Below, in pieces: positions 51,876 to 61,535 of a DNA stretch of 64,000 nt (the first letter of the stretch is position 1; each line of letters starts with the position of its first letter). This DNA is from Amycolatopsis sp. CA-126428 (lineage in GTDB: Bacteria > Actinomycetota > Actinomycetes > Mycobacteriales > Pseudonocardiaceae): contig NZ_PPHF01000129.1 of the NCBI RefSeq assembly GCF_002904335.1, forward strand, positions 158,347 to 222,346, in the 5' to 3' direction. Made by a program: the position numbers and the translations under genes. Under the pieces are notes generated by a model. It saw only the letters and a program-made list of their open reading frames with translations, was not told the origin of the DNA and ran no database searches.

Positions 51876-52693
51876 CGGTCTCCTCCGTCCAGTGCCCGGG
51901 CCAGCCGGTTCGCGGACAGCACCACCGCCGCGACCGTCAGCCCCGGGAACGTCGTCATCCACCAGGCCGTGGCCAGGAAGCTGCGCCCGCCGGCGACGAG
52001 CGCACCCCACTCCGGTGTCGGCGGCGTCGCGCCGAAGCCGAGGAAGCTCAGCGCCGACACCTCGAGCACCGCCGTGCCGAGCGTGAGGGTCGCCAGCGCG
52101 AGCACCGGTCCCGCCGCGTTGGGCAGGACGTGCCGCAGCAACACACCCGACCAGCGAACGCCGGAGGCTCGCGCGGCTTCGACGAACACGCCGTTACGCA
52201 CGCGAAGCACCTCCGCACGCATGACCCGTGCGAAGGACGCGAGGTTGGCGATGCCGACGGCGATCGCGACGTTGGTCGTGCCGAAGCCCAGCGCCGTGAC
52301 CAGGGCCAACGAGAGCAGGATCGGCGGGATGGCCAGGAAGACGTCGACGACCCGCATGATCGCGGTGTCGGCCCACCCGCCGCGGAACCCGGCCAGCAGG
52401 CCCAGCGCGGAGCCCGCGACCAAAGCGACGAGCACGGCGATCGCGGTAGCGCGCAGCGAGAGCGCCGCGCCGTGGATAACCCGCGCGTAGACGTCCCGGC
52501 CGGTCTCGTCAGTGCCGAAGAGGTGCTTCAGCGACGGGCCCTGCAGCCGTTCCTTCGGGACGCCGGTGATCGGATCGTACCCGGTCAGCAGCGCCGGGAC
52601 GAAGGCCGCCAGCAGCACGAACCCCAGCACCGCGATGGCGAACACGAGACCCGGGCGGCGCACCACGCGAGCCGGGGTGGCGAGGTCAACCAT
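51872..52693 (-). CDS. ABC importer permease (DppC-like)
   Basis: 273 residues, five or six membrane helices, FGTDETGRDVYARVIHGA typical of the OppC/DppC start and an EAA loop near EAARASGVRW. Overlaps the DppB-like gene by eight bases. Confidence 0.93.
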   Translation of the reverse strand: MVDLATPARVVRRPGLVFAIAVLGFVLLAAFVPALLTGYDPITGVPKERLQGPSLKHLFGTDETGRDVYARVIHGAALSLRATAIAVLVALVAGSALGLLAGFRGGWADTAIMRVVDVFLAIPPILLSLALVTALGFGTTNVAIAVGIANLASFARVMRAEVLRVRNGVFVEAARASGVRWSGVLLRHVLPNAAGPVLALATLTLGTAVLEVSALSFLGFGATPPTPEWGALVAGGRSFLATAWWMTTFPGLTVAAVVLSANRLARALDGGDR

Positions 52694-53639
52694 GGGCCAC
52701 CTCCGGCGTCCGGGCGATGCGCGGATCGAGCAGCGGGTAGAGCAGGTCGACGACCAGGTTGAGCACCACGAACACCAGCGCGGCCAGCACGATCACCGCC
52801 TGCACCACCGGGACGTCCTGCGCGGTGACGGCGGCCGCGGTGATCCGGCCGACGCCGTCACGCGAAAACACCGTCTCCGTGATCACCGAACCCGCCACGA
52901 GGTTGCCCGCCACCACCCCGGCGATGGTCAGCGTCGGCACGGCCGCGTTGCGCAGCAGGTGTCCGGAATGGACACGCCAGCGGCTCGCACCCTTGGCCGC
53001 CGCGATCTCCGCGTACGGCTGCTCCTGCTGCGTGGCCAGACTCTTCGCCAGCACTTGCCCGATGATCGCGCCGGTCGGCAGGGCCAGCGTGAGGGCGGGC
53101 AGGATCAGCGCGGAGAAGCCCTGCGTGCCGAGCGCGGGCAGCAGCCGCAGGCGGAACGAGAAGAACTGGATGAGCAGCAGCCCGACCCAGAACGGCGGCA
53201 GCGAGATGGCCAGCGACGGCAGGGACAGCAGCGCCTGCCGCAGCCAGCGGAACTTCGTGAACGTGCCGAGAAACGCCGACCCGCCGCCGAACAAGACCGC
53301 GAAGACCAGGGCCAGCCCGGTCACCGCCAGCGTCGGCGGCAGCGCCGTGACGACCATGTGCGTCGCATCATCGCCGGTGGCGACGCTGCGGCCGAAGTCA
53401 CCGTGCAGCGCCGAGACCAGGCGCTTCAGGTACTGGACCGGCAGCGGCGAGTCGAGGCCGTACTCCGCGCGGGCGGCCGCGAGCTGCTCAGGCGTCGCCG
53501 ACGACCCCGCCTCCCCGCTGGCGAGCTTCGCCGACACGGCGTCGCCCGGCAGCAGGTACAGGATCAGGAACGACAGCGTGAACGCCGCCCACAGTACGAA
53601 CACCGCCTGCCCGACGCGACGGAGGAGATACCGCCTCAC
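52686..53639 (-). CDS. ABC importer permease (DppB-like)
   Basis: 317 residues beginning MRRYLLRRVGQAVFVLW, with LYLLPGDAV and the EAA loop AEIAAAKGASRW. The GTG at 53639 overlaps the stop of the binding-protein gene (GTGA) and gives the usual DppB N-terminus; the GTG at 53648 is an alternative. Confidence 0.93.
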   Translation of the reverse strand: MRRYLLRRVGQAVFVLWAAFTLSFLILYLLPGDAVSAKLASGEAGSSATPEQLAAARAEYGLDSPLPVQYLKRLVSALHGDFGRSVATGDDATHMVVTALPPTLAVTGLALVFAVLFGGGSAFLGTFTKFRWLRQALLSLPSLAISLPPFWVGLLLIQFFSFRLRLLPALGTQGFSALILPALTLALPTGAIIGQVLAKSLATQQEQPYAEIAAAKGASRWRVHSGHLLRNAAVPTLTIAGVVAGNLVAGSVITETVFSRDGVGRITAAAVTAQDVPVVQAVIVLAALVFVVLNLVVDLLYPLLDPRIARTPEVAHG

Positions 53640-55246
53640 GACAGCCACGCGTCGAACAGCTGCAGCCGCGACGACGCCTCGAAGTCGACGTTGTGCGCCT
53701 TCGCGCTTACCGCGACGACCTGCGTCAGCTCGAACACCGGGACCGCGTAGGCGTGGTCGATGATGAGCTTCTGCACCTCGTCGGCGGACGGCTTCCGCTT
53801 GGCCGTATCCACAGTGGACGACTGCGCATCCAGGGCGACATCCACGGGGTTGCCCGGCGTCAGCTTGCTGCGGTTGCCGGCCTTGGTGGAGAACTGGCCG
53901 CGCAGGATGTCCGGGTCCGCGCGCGTGACGTTGTACCAGAGGAAGTCGTAGTTCCCGCTCAGCTGGATCTGTGTGGTCTCGGCCGTGGTGTGCTGCTCGA
54001 TTCGCAGGTCGAAGCCGATCTTGCGGAGCTGCTGCTGGATCAGCTCCAGCACGCTGCGGTTCTGGTTGAACACCGGGGAGAACACGACCGACGCGCTCAG
54101 CTTCTGCCCGTCCCTGACGCGGATCCCGTCCGGGCCGGGCACCCAGCCTTCGCCGTCCAGCAGCCCGGCCGCGCCCTTCTGGTCGTACGCAAGCTGCTGC
54201 GACAGGTCGCTGTGCAGTGGCGTCGCCGAGCCGAGGATGCTGGTGGCGGCCTTGTAGCTCGGCGTCAGCACCGTGTTGACGACTTCGGTGCGGTCGACGC
54301 CCTTGAGCACGGCCTGGCGCACCTTCTCGTCGGTGAGCACGCCCCGGGTGGTGTTGGCGTGCAGGTTGAACACGACGCCGGGGTTGGGCCGGATGTTCTC
54401 GCTGAAGCCGTTGCCGGTGAACTGCGGCTCGTCGACCGGCTGGATGTCCGTCGCCGCGTCGAGCTGGCCGGAGGAAAGGCTGCCAGTGCGGACGCCAGGC
54501 TCCGGCACGATCTTGTAGTCGATCTTGTCGAGGTAGGCCTCACCCTGGTGCTTGAACAGCGACGAGCCCCAGGCGTACCCCTTGCGCTTGGCCAGGACGA
54601 TTTCCTGGTTCTGCTTCAGGCTTTCGAAGACGAACGGCCCGGAGCCGGTCAGGCCGGTGCCCTGGCAGCGCTGTTCCGGGGTCTGCCTGAATGCGGCGGG
54701 CGCGAGGAGACCGAGCGACATCGTCGAGCTGGCCTGCAGGAACTGCGCGCTCGGCGCGGAAAACTCGAGGCGCACGGTCTGCGGGTCGACGACGGTCGAC
54801 GCCTTGTATGCGGCGAGGTAGCCGTAGCCGAGCTGGGCCTTCGTGCCGAGGGCCTTGATGCCGTCGAAACTCGTCTTCACGGCGGCCGCGTCGACCGGGC
54901 TGCCGTCGGAGAAGGTCGCGCCGGAGCGCAGGTGGAACGTGAAGGCCGTCGAATCCGGGCTGATCTCCCACTTTTCGGCCAGCCACGGCTTGATCTCGCC
55001 GGTCTTCGGGTCCTGGTCGGTGAGCGAGTCGACGAGCTGGCGGCCGACGTTGATCGACGCGTTCGTGGCGGCCTGCTGTGGGTCGATGCAGTCGGGCGCG
55101 GACGAGATGCCCAGCCGCAGCGTGCCGCCGGGCTTCGGCGGGCCGGCGTCGGCGGCCTGTTCGGTGCCCGCGGCGGAGCAGGCGGTCAGCAGCACGGGCA
55201 AGGCGAGCACGGCCGCGGCGTTGCGGGCGAAGGAAAGTGGGGACAC
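53636..55246 (-). CDS. family 5 substrate-binding lipoprotein of ABC importer
   Basis: 536 residues. Lipobox LLTACSAAG, then the SBP_bac_5 pattern (GGTLRLGISSAPDCIDPQ, KPWLAEKWEISPDSTAFTFHLR in parts, DGSPVDAAAVKTSF). Family members bind peptides, nickel or other small solutes; in actinomycetes such systems often sit in sulfur-starvation loci, as here, and may import an organosulfur compound. First gene of a four-gene importer operon. Confidence 0.93.
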   Translation of the reverse strand: MSPLSFARNAAAVLALPVLLTACSAAGTEQAADAGPPKPGGTLRLGISSAPDCIDPQQAATNASINVGRQLVDSLTDQDPKTGEIKPWLAEKWEISPDSTAFTFHLRSGATFSDGSPVDAAAVKTSFDGIKALGTKAQLGYGYLAAYKASTVVDPQTVRLEFSAPSAQFLQASSTMSLGLLAPAAFRQTPEQRCQGTGLTGSGPFVFESLKQNQEIVLAKRKGYAWGSSLFKHQGEAYLDKIDYKIVPEPGVRTGSLSSGQLDAATDIQPVDEPQFTGNGFSENIRPNPGVVFNLHANTTRGVLTDEKVRQAVLKGVDRTEVVNTVLTPSYKAATSILGSATPLHSDLSQQLAYDQKGAAGLLDGEGWVPGPDGIRVRDGQKLSASVVFSPVFNQNRSVLELIQQQLRKIGFDLRIEQHTTAETTQIQLSGNYDFLWYNVTRADPDILRGQFSTKAGNRSKLTPGNPVDVALDAQSSTVDTAKRKPSADEVQKLIIDHAYAVPVFELTQVVAVSAKAHNVDFEASSRLQLFDAWLS

Positions 55247-55384
55247 CGGACGGCCTCCAGCAGGGAACGGTTGCGTCTTCGAGTGCGACGCTAGCCAAGC
55301 GCTTGAGGCCGTCCCACTGTGCGAACCGGAGTCTCATTCCCTGGCACCGCGACGACGCGCCCTTGACACACACAAGTGAAACGG

Positions 55385-55850
55385 TCACGCGACCTGCGGC
55401 TCGACCGCGGCCTGTCGCGACCGATCGCGCTCGGCCCGGCGGACCACCGCCGGAACGGCCAGGCCGGTCGCGGCGAAAATGCCCCCGATCACGAACCAGC
55501 CCGGTGTGCCCCAAGTGATGCACAGGGCGTTCAGCACCGCGGGCCCCAGCGTCACACCGAGCCCCAGTCCCATCCCGAAGAGGCCCTGGTACTGGCCGAC
55601 CGCGTGCGGGGGCGCCAGCGTGAACGACAGCTCGAAGCCGCCCGCCGCCTGCCAGAGTTCGCCGATCGTGGGCACGACCACCGCGGCCAGCAGGAAACCG
55701 AGAGCCAGCCACGTCGGGGCGTGTTGACCACCATCACGCCGGAGATCGTCCAGTTCGGCGCCGTGGTCCGGGCGACCAGCCACAGCGGGACCGCCGCGGT
55801 CAGCACCCGGTACTGGGTCGCCAGCACGCCGTCGAGCAGGGTCAGTACTC
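55385..55850 (-). pseudogene. MFS transporter C-terminal fragment, frameshifted
   Basis: VLATQYRVLTAAVPLWL and TAPNWTISGVMVVNT in one frame continue in the next as WLALGFLLAAVVVPTIGEL, GQYQGLFGMGLGLGVTLGP and WFVIGGIFAATGL. These are the last four or five helices of a sugar/drug efflux MFS protein. The N-terminal half is missing. The whole of 55247-56110 has no intact gene. Confidence 0.75.
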
Positions 55851-55907
55851 CTGGACCAGCGGGCTGCGCGCCGCCGGTCCCGCCGTCTGGGCCGCGGCGA
55901 AGGTGAG

Positions 55908-56000
55908 GCCCACGTGATCCGCAACGCCGGCGGCGTGGTCACCGAGGACGAGATCCGCTCGCTCGACGTCGCCACCGGAAAGCTGAACGAAGTGGTGTGA
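55908..56000 (+). pseudogene. beta-carbonic anhydrase fragment
   Basis: Thirty residues beginning AHVIRNAGGVVTEDEIRSL, the conserved core segment of beta-class carbonic anhydrases, ending at a stop. The zinc-binding Cys before it and the His/Cys after it are absent. Confidence 0.65.
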
Positions 56001-56110
56001 CCCGCGATTTATTCCGGCGTTCCACGTGCGTCCCAGCAGTTGACCAGTCCCGCCTGAAGCGCGGGATCCGGCGCACACTGCGCATGGGCCGAGGAGAAGG
56101 GAACGCCGGG

Positions 56111-57316
56111 ATGACTTCAGGAACGGGACCACGGATCGCGGTCGCGCTGGACGGAGCCGGGTGGCATCCTGCCGCGTGGCGGGAACCCGGCGCGCGGCCA
56201 CGCGAGCTGCTCACCGCCGGCTACTGGGCTGACCTGGTCCGGGAGGCGGAGGCGGCGAAGCTGGACTTCGTCACCATCGAAGACTCGCTGGCCCTGCAGA
56301 CGGTGCACCCCCTCGACCGGCCGGGCGAGCGGACCGGCATCGTCCAGGGCCGCCTCGACGCCGTGCTGATCGCCGCCCGCGTCGCCCCGCTGACCTCGCA
56401 CATCGGGCTCGTGCCCACCGCGGTGGTCACCCACACCGAGCCGTTCCACCTGTCCAAAGCCATCGCCACACTCGACTACGTCAGCACCGGCCGCGCCGGC
56501 GTCCGCGTGCAGGTCGCCGGCCGCGCCGACGACAACCGGCACTTCGGGCGCCGCGAATTCGGCGAGTTCCGCCTCGAAGACGCCGCCGAGCCGGACAAAC
56601 CCGGCCCCCTGGCCGACCTGTTCGACGAGGCCGCGGACTACGTCGAGGTGCTGCGCCGGCTCTGGGACTCCTGGGAGGACGACGCCGAGATCCGCGACGT
56701 CGTTACCGGCCGGTTCGTCGACCGCGAGAAGCTGCACTACATTGACTTCACCGGCCGCTGGTTCTCGGTCAAGGGCCCGTCGATCACCCCACGGCCGCCG
56801 CAGGGCCAGCCCCTGGTCACGGCGCTGGCTCACGCCGCCATCCCCTACCGGCTCGCCGCCCGCTCCGCCGACGTCGTCTACGTGACACCGTTCGACCGCG
56901 GACAGGCGAGCACGATCGTCGCCGCGGTGCGCGACGAGCAGGACCGCGCCGGACGCGGCGGCGAGACCCTGCACGTCTTCGGGGACGTCGTCGTGTTCCT
57001 CGGTGAGACCGAGCAGGCGGCCGCGGACCGCAAGGCCCGGCTCGACGATCGGTTCGGCGCGGCGTACGACTCGGACGCGTACGTCTTCACCGGCACCCCG
57101 GCCGGGCTGGCCGACCTGCTGCTCGACTGGCAGCGCGCCGGGCTCTCCGGCTTCCGGCTGCGGCCGGGCGCGGTACCGCACGACCTGACCGCCATCACCC
57201 GCGGCCTGGTCCCCGAACTGCGGGCCCGCGGTGCCTTCCGCACCGAATACGAGGCGAGCACCCTACGGGGCCTGCTCGGTCTTTCCCGGCCCGCCAACCG
57301 CTACGCCACCGCCTGA
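56111..57316 (+). CDS. luciferase-like FMN-dependent monooxygenase A
   Basis: 401 residues, LLM fold (LDFVTIEDSLALQTVHP, SHIGLVPTAVVTHTEPFH, VQVAGRADDNRHFGRREF). It resembles NtaA/SnaA-type enzymes in lacking the SfnG signature. First of two plus-strand genes 11 bases apart. Probably oxidises a sulfur or nitrogen compound taken up by the neighbouring importer. The ATG follows GAAGGGAA; upstream in-frame codons look non-conserved. Confidence 0.87.
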   Translation: MTSGTGPRIAVALDGAGWHPAAWREPGARPRELLTAGYWADLVREAEAAKLDFVTIEDSLALQTVHPLDRPGERTGIVQGRLDAVLIAARVAPLTSHIGLVPTAVVTHTEPFHLSKAIATLDYVSTGRAGVRVQVAGRADDNRHFGRREFGEFRLEDAAEPDKPGPLADLFDEAADYVEVLRRLWDSWEDDAEIRDVVTGRFVDREKLHYIDFTGRWFSVKGPSITPRPPQGQPLVTALAHAAIPYRLAARSADVVYVTPFDRGQASTIVAAVRDEQDRAGRGGETLHVFGDVVVFLGETEQAAADRKARLDDRFGAAYDSDAYVFTGTPAGLADLLLDWQRAGLSGFRLRPGAVPHDLTAITRGLVPELRARGAFRTEYEASTLRGLLGLSRPANRYATA

Positions 57317-57327
57317 GGAGGCCCGAG

Positions 57328-58662
57328 ATGTCCCGCAAGCAGATCCACCTCGCGGCGCACTTCCCCGGCGTCAACAACACAACCGTGTGGAGCGACCCCG
57401 AAGCCGGCAGCCACATCGAATTCAGCTCCTTCGTCAAGCTCGCGCAGACCGCCGAGCGCGCGAAGTTCGACTTCTTCTTCCTCGCCGAAGGCCTGCGGCT
57501 GCGCGAGCAGAACGGGCAGATCTACGACCTCGACGTCGTCGGCCGCCCGGACACCTTCACCGTGCTCTCCGCGCTGGCCGCGGTCACCGAGCGGCTCGGC
57601 CTCGCCGGGACGATCAACTCGACGTTCAACGAACCCTTCGAGGTGGCCCGGCAGTTCGCCTCGCTCGACCACCTCTCCGCCGCGCGCGCCGCGTGGAACG
57701 TCGTTACATCGTGGGACGCCTTCACCGGCGAAAACTTCCGCCGCGGCGGGTACCTCCCCCAGGACCAGCGCTACGAGCGCGCCGAGACGTTCCTGCGCAC
57801 CGCCTGGGAGCTGTTCGACTCCTGGCGCGGCGACGAGATCGCCGCCGACGCCGAGACCGGCGTGTTCCTGCGCAACCCCGAGGCGGGCACGTTCGCCCAC
57901 CACGACGGCCACTTCGCCATCGAGGGCCGGTTCCCGGTCCCGCGCAGCCCACAGGGCCGCCCGGTGATCATCCAAGCCGGCGACTCCGACGAGGGTCGCG
58001 AGTTCGCCGCGGCCACCGCCGACGCGATCTTCAGCCGCTACGGCACCCTCGAAGCGGGACAGAAGTTCTACTCCGACGTGAAGGGCCGGCTGGCGAAATA
58101 CGGCCGGACGCCGGAGCAGCTGGTGATCCTGCCCGCGGCCACGTTCGTCCTCGGCGACACCGACGCCGACGCCCACGAACGCGCCCACCTCGTCCGGCGG
58201 CAGCAGGTCAGCGCGCAGACCGCGATCAAGTTCCTCGAACAGGTCTGGAACACCGACCTGTCCGGCCACGACCCCGACGGCCCGCTGCCCACGACCGACC
58301 CGGTGGTCGACGGGTCCACGATCGCGCCGGGTCGCGCCAGCGTCCGCATGTACCGCGACCCCCTGGCCACCGCCCGCGAATGGCGGCAACTCGCCGAGGC
58401 CAAGAACCTCTCCACCCGCGACCTGATCATCGAAGTCACCGGACGGCAGACGTTCATCGGCTCACCCGCGACCATCGCCGCCGCGATCGACGACCTCGTC
58501 CAGGCCGACGCGAGCGACGGCTTCATCCTCGTCCCGCACGTCACCCCCGGCGGCCTCGACGAGTTCGCCGACACCGTCGTCCCGCTGCTGCAGGAACGCG
58601 GCTCCTTCCGCACCGACTACACCGGCACGACCCTGCGCGACCACCTCGGCCTGGACACCTGA
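57328..58662 (+). CDS. NtaA/SnaA/DszA-type FMN-dependent monooxygenase
   Basis: 444 residues, the usual length for this subfamily. QIHLAAHFPGVNNTTVW, NGQIYDLDVVGRPDTFTVL, AWNVVTSWDAFTGENFRRGG and GRPVIIQAGDSDEGREFAA are typical. DszA opens dibenzothiophene sulfone; NtaA and SnaA act on nitrilotriacetate and pristinamycin. The sulfur context favours an organosulfur substrate. It ends four bases before the converging gene. Confidence 0.92.
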   Translation: MSRKQIHLAAHFPGVNNTTVWSDPEAGSHIEFSSFVKLAQTAERAKFDFFFLAEGLRLREQNGQIYDLDVVGRPDTFTVLSALAAVTERLGLAGTINSTFNEPFEVARQFASLDHLSAARAAWNVVTSWDAFTGENFRRGGYLPQDQRYERAETFLRTAWELFDSWRGDEIAADAETGVFLRNPEAGTFAHHDGHFAIEGRFPVPRSPQGRPVIIQAGDSDEGREFAAATADAIFSRYGTLEAGQKFYSDVKGRLAKYGRTPEQLVILPAATFVLGDTDADAHERAHLVRRQQVSAQTAIKFLEQVWNTDLSGHDPDGPLPTTDPVVDGSTIAPGRASVRMYRDPLATAREWRQLAEAKNLSTRDLIIEVTGRQTFIGSPATIAAAIDDLVQADASDGFILVPHVTPGGLDEFADTVVPLLQERGSFRTDYTGTTLRDHLGLDT

Positions 58663-58666
58663 ACCG

Positions 58667-59788
58667 TCAGCGGCCGCCCGCCGCATCCGCGGCGGTGCGC
58701 CCGTGCACGGCCGGGCGCCCGCCGTAGGGGTCGTCGTCCGTCCACAGTGTCGTGGGCGCGGCCTTCCGCACCACGGGCACGACCTCCGAGGCGAACCGTT
58801 CCAGCATGTCCAGCTGCTGCTCGTGCGGGATCATCGTCGGCAGGCTGAACGACTGCAGGTCGTGCCCGTAGGCTTCGTGCCACCACAGGATCTTTTCGGC
58901 GATCTGCTGTGGACTGCCGACCAGGACCGGCCCGCGCTCGATGGCGTCGTCGACCGTCGGGAACTCCATCGGGTTTCCCGGCGTGTGGTTGCCCGGCTGG
59001 TTGAAGAACTCGACGATCTTCTCGTAGGTCGGGCCGAAGGCCCCACGCGCTTCCTGCGTGGTGTCCGCCAGGTACAGGAATCCGGCACCCGCACCGACGA
59101 ACGCGAACCGCGGGTCGTGGCCGTGCTCGGCGTAGTGCTTGCGGTAATGCTCGATCAGCACGGTGTACCGGTCCCGCGGCTGGAGGGCGTTGGCCGAGAA
59201 CAGCGGATCACCCCACTTCGCCGCCAGCTCCGCCGACGTCACCGTGGTCGCCGAACCGTGCCACACCCGCGGCGCGCCGGCGAACGGCCGCGGCAAACTG
59301 GTCACCCCGGCCAGCGGGCCGCGGAACCGCCCCGACCAGGTGACGTCCTCCTCGCGCCAGAGCTGCCGCAGCAGCTCGTACTTCTCGGCGAGCGCGTCCC
59401 ACTGGTCACCGTTCTCGATGCCGAACATCGGCAGCTGGCGCAACTCGTTGCCCTTGCCGATCACCAGCTCCAGCCGCCCGCGGGACAACTGGTCGACCGT
59501 CGCGTAGTCCTCCGCCACCCGCAGCGGATCGTGGATCGACAGCACCGAGACCCCGGTCTGGATCCGCACCCGGCTCGTCGTCGCCGCGATCGCGCCCAGC
59601 AGCACGGTGACGCCGCTGCTCAAGAAGTGCCCCGCGTGCCGTTCGCCGAGCGCGACGGCGTCGAACCCGAACTCTTCCGCATAACGCGCGGAGGTGAGCG
59701 CCTGGGCGAAGCGCTCGTCGGTCCGGACCCGGCGACCGGTCACCGGATTCGTGAGGTGGGGCAGGATGTCCAGGACCTGGAATCTCAT
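58667..59788 (-). CDS. luciferase-like monooxygenase B (CE1758-type)
   Basis: 373 residues. MRFQVLDILPHLTNPVTG, FGFDAVALGERHAGHFLSSG, GRLELVIGKGNELRQLPMFG. ATG chosen over the GTG one codon upstream because AGGAG is then seven bases away. Divergent from an OmpR-type DNA-binding gene. Substrate unknown. Confidence 0.88.
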   Translation of the reverse strand: MRFQVLDILPHLTNPVTGRRVRTDERFAQALTSARYAEEFGFDAVALGERHAGHFLSSGVTVLLGAIAATTSRVRIQTGVSVLSIHDPLRVAEDYATVDQLSRGRLELVIGKGNELRQLPMFGIENGDQWDALAEKYELLRQLWREEDVTWSGRFRGPLAGVTSLPRPFAGAPRVWHGSATTVTSAELAAKWGDPLFSANALQPRDRYTVLIEHYRKHYAEHGHDPRFAFVGAGAGFLYLADTTQEARGAFGPTYEKIVEFFNQPGNHTPGNPMEFPTVDDAIERGPVLVGSPQQIAEKILWWHEAYGHDLQSFSLPTMIPHEQQLDMLERFASEVVPVVRKAAPTTLWTDDDPYGGRPAVHGRTAADAAGGR

Positions 59789-59906
59789 CACGCGGCTCCT
59801 TCGTGCAACACCGTCATCGTGCCGCCGGCGATCCGTGTGCCGTCAAGTCGTTCCACCCGCCGGGCAGCCTTCCACGCCACGGCAGTCACGGCCCACAATC
59901 GCACTC

Positions 59907-60392
59907 ATGACGACCCAGCCCGGACAACGCGCGGACTCCGAGGTGTTCGACGTGGCCATCCGGATCGACCTCACCGGCCAAGCCGCCGACGCCGCTCTCA
60001 TCGCCACCCGGCTGACCACTGCGCTCGACGGACTGGCGAACGTCGACGTCATCACCGCCCGCCCTCGGCGCGCCGCCCACCTCACCCTGGTCTCGGACCC
60101 CCTCCTGCGCATCGAAACCGAGTCCCGGCGCGCGGTCCTGCTGGGCAGTCCGCTCACGCTGACCCGGCTGGAATTCGACCTGCTGCGGTTCCTGCGTGCG
60201 CACCCGGACCGGGTCTTCACCCGCGCCGCGCTGAAATCCGCACTCTGGCCGCGGCAGCACGGCGGTGACCGGACGGTCGACGTCCACGTCCGCAAGCTCC
60301 GGGCCAAGCTCGAGCCACACCTGGACCCGATCACCACCGTCCGCGGTGTGGGCTACCGCTTCGAGAGCTCAGCACCGGTGGCCCTGCTCTGA
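59907..60392 (+). CDS. OmpR/PhoB-type winged-helix DNA-binding protein without receiver domain
   Basis: 161 residues. The C-terminal 95 residues are a Trans_reg_C domain (LTRLEFDLLRFLRAHPDRVFTR in parts, DRTVDVHVRKLRAKLE, VRGVGYRF). The N-terminal 60 residues are too short and lack the Asp/Lys pattern of a receiver. It sits between divergent monooxygenase genes, so it probably regulates the sulfur locus, but by what signal is unclear. Confidence 0.88.
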   Translation: MTTQPGQRADSEVFDVAIRIDLTGQAADAALIATRLTTALDGLANVDVITARPRRAAHLTLVSDPLLRIETESRRAVLLGSPLTLTRLEFDLLRFLRAHPDRVFTRAALKSALWPRQHGGDRTVDVHVRKLRAKLEPHLDPITTVRGVGYRFESSAPVALL

Positions 60393-60417
60393 GCCGCTGC
60401 CGAACAGGAGAATCATC

Positions 60418-61533
60418 GTGGCTGACGCCCCCTTGTCGGTGCTCGACCTCGTCCCGGTCAGTTCCGGGTCCGACGTCGCCCACGCCGTGCGCAACACCGT
60501 CGACCTCGCCCGGCGGACCGAAGAATTCGGCTACCACCGCTACTGGTTCGCCGAACACCACCTCAACCCGGGCGTCGCCGGTGCTTCCCCACCGGTGCTC
60601 ATCGCCCTCGTGGCCGGAGCCACCGAACGCATCCGGCTCGGCTCCGCCGGCGTCCAGCTCGCCCACCGCACACCCCTGGCCGTCGTCGAAGAGTTCGGCC
60701 TCCTCGACGCGCTCCACCCCGGGCGGCTCGACCTGGGGCTCGGCCGCAGCGGTAAGCAGCTGGTCCGCGAATACGCCACGGCGGCGCCACGGCCGGCGCC
60801 CGCTCAGGCCGCCAACGGCCTGCTCATCCCGGCGAAACCCGACTTCGGCAGTCTGGCCCGGTCGTCCCGGCTCGGCCTGGCCTTCGGACTGCTGCAGCAA
60901 CCCGGCGCCGAATCCCCCGGCTACGCCGAGCAGGTCGACGACATTCTCGCCCTCCTGCGCGGCACCTACCGCTCCGCCGAGGGACTGGAAGCCCACGCCG
61001 TCCCCGGCGAAGGCGCGCGGCCGCAGGTCTGGATCCTCGGCAGCAGCGGCGGCCAGAGCGCGTCCGTAGCCGGCCACAACTCGCTGCGCTTCGCGGCCAA
61101 CTACCACGTCAGCCCGTCCAGCGTGCTCGAAGCCGTCGACGCCTACCGGCAGGCGTTCCGGCCGTCGGACGAACTCCCCCGCCCCCACATCGCGGTATCG
61201 GCGGACGTGGTCGTCGCCGAAGACGACGCCGCGGCCCGCGAACTGGCGTCGGGCTACGCGCTCTGGGTCCGCAGCATCCGCCGCGCCGAGGGCGCGATCC
61301 GGTTCCCGACACCGGAAGAAGCGGCCGCCCACGAGTGGAGCGACGAGGACCGCGCGATCGTCGCCGACCGCGTCGACACCCAGTTCGTCGGCTCGGCCGC
61401 CACGGTCGCCGCCCGGCTCCGGCAGTTGCAGGAGGCGACCGGCGCGGACGAGCTCGTCGTCACGACCATCACCCACGCCCACGCCGACCGGGTGCGGTCC
61501 TACGAACTGCTCGCCGAACACTGGAACCGCTGA
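60418..61533 (+). CDS. luciferase-like monooxygenase C (MsnO8-type)
   Basis: 371 residues. LSVLDLVPVSSGSDVAHAV, YHRYWFAEHHLNPGVAGASP and GVQLAHRTPLAVVEEFGLLD are the signature of MsnO8-family LLM oxidoreductases. GTG with AGGAG seven bases upstream, 25 bases after the DNA-binding gene. It converges on the SsuD-like pseudogene two bases away. Confidence 0.92.
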   Translation: MADAPLSVLDLVPVSSGSDVAHAVRNTVDLARRTEEFGYHRYWFAEHHLNPGVAGASPPVLIALVAGATERIRLGSAGVQLAHRTPLAVVEEFGLLDALHPGRLDLGLGRSGKQLVREYATAAPRPAPAQAANGLLIPAKPDFGSLARSSRLGLAFGLLQQPGAESPGYAEQVDDILALLRGTYRSAEGLEAHAVPGEGARPQVWILGSSGGQSASVAGHNSLRFAANYHVSPSSVLEAVDAYRQAFRPSDELPRPHIAVSADVVVAEDDAAARELASGYALWVRSIRRAEGAIRFPTPEEAAAHEWSDEDRAIVADRVDTQFVGSAATVAARLRQLQEATGADELVVTTITHAHADRVRSYELLAEHWNR

Positions 61534-61535
61534 GC

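Noticed and set aside
55247..55390. Possible leader peptide upstream of the importer operon
   Set aside because: No ribosome site and no recognised motif; the frame reads into the lipoprotein gene in the wrong phase.
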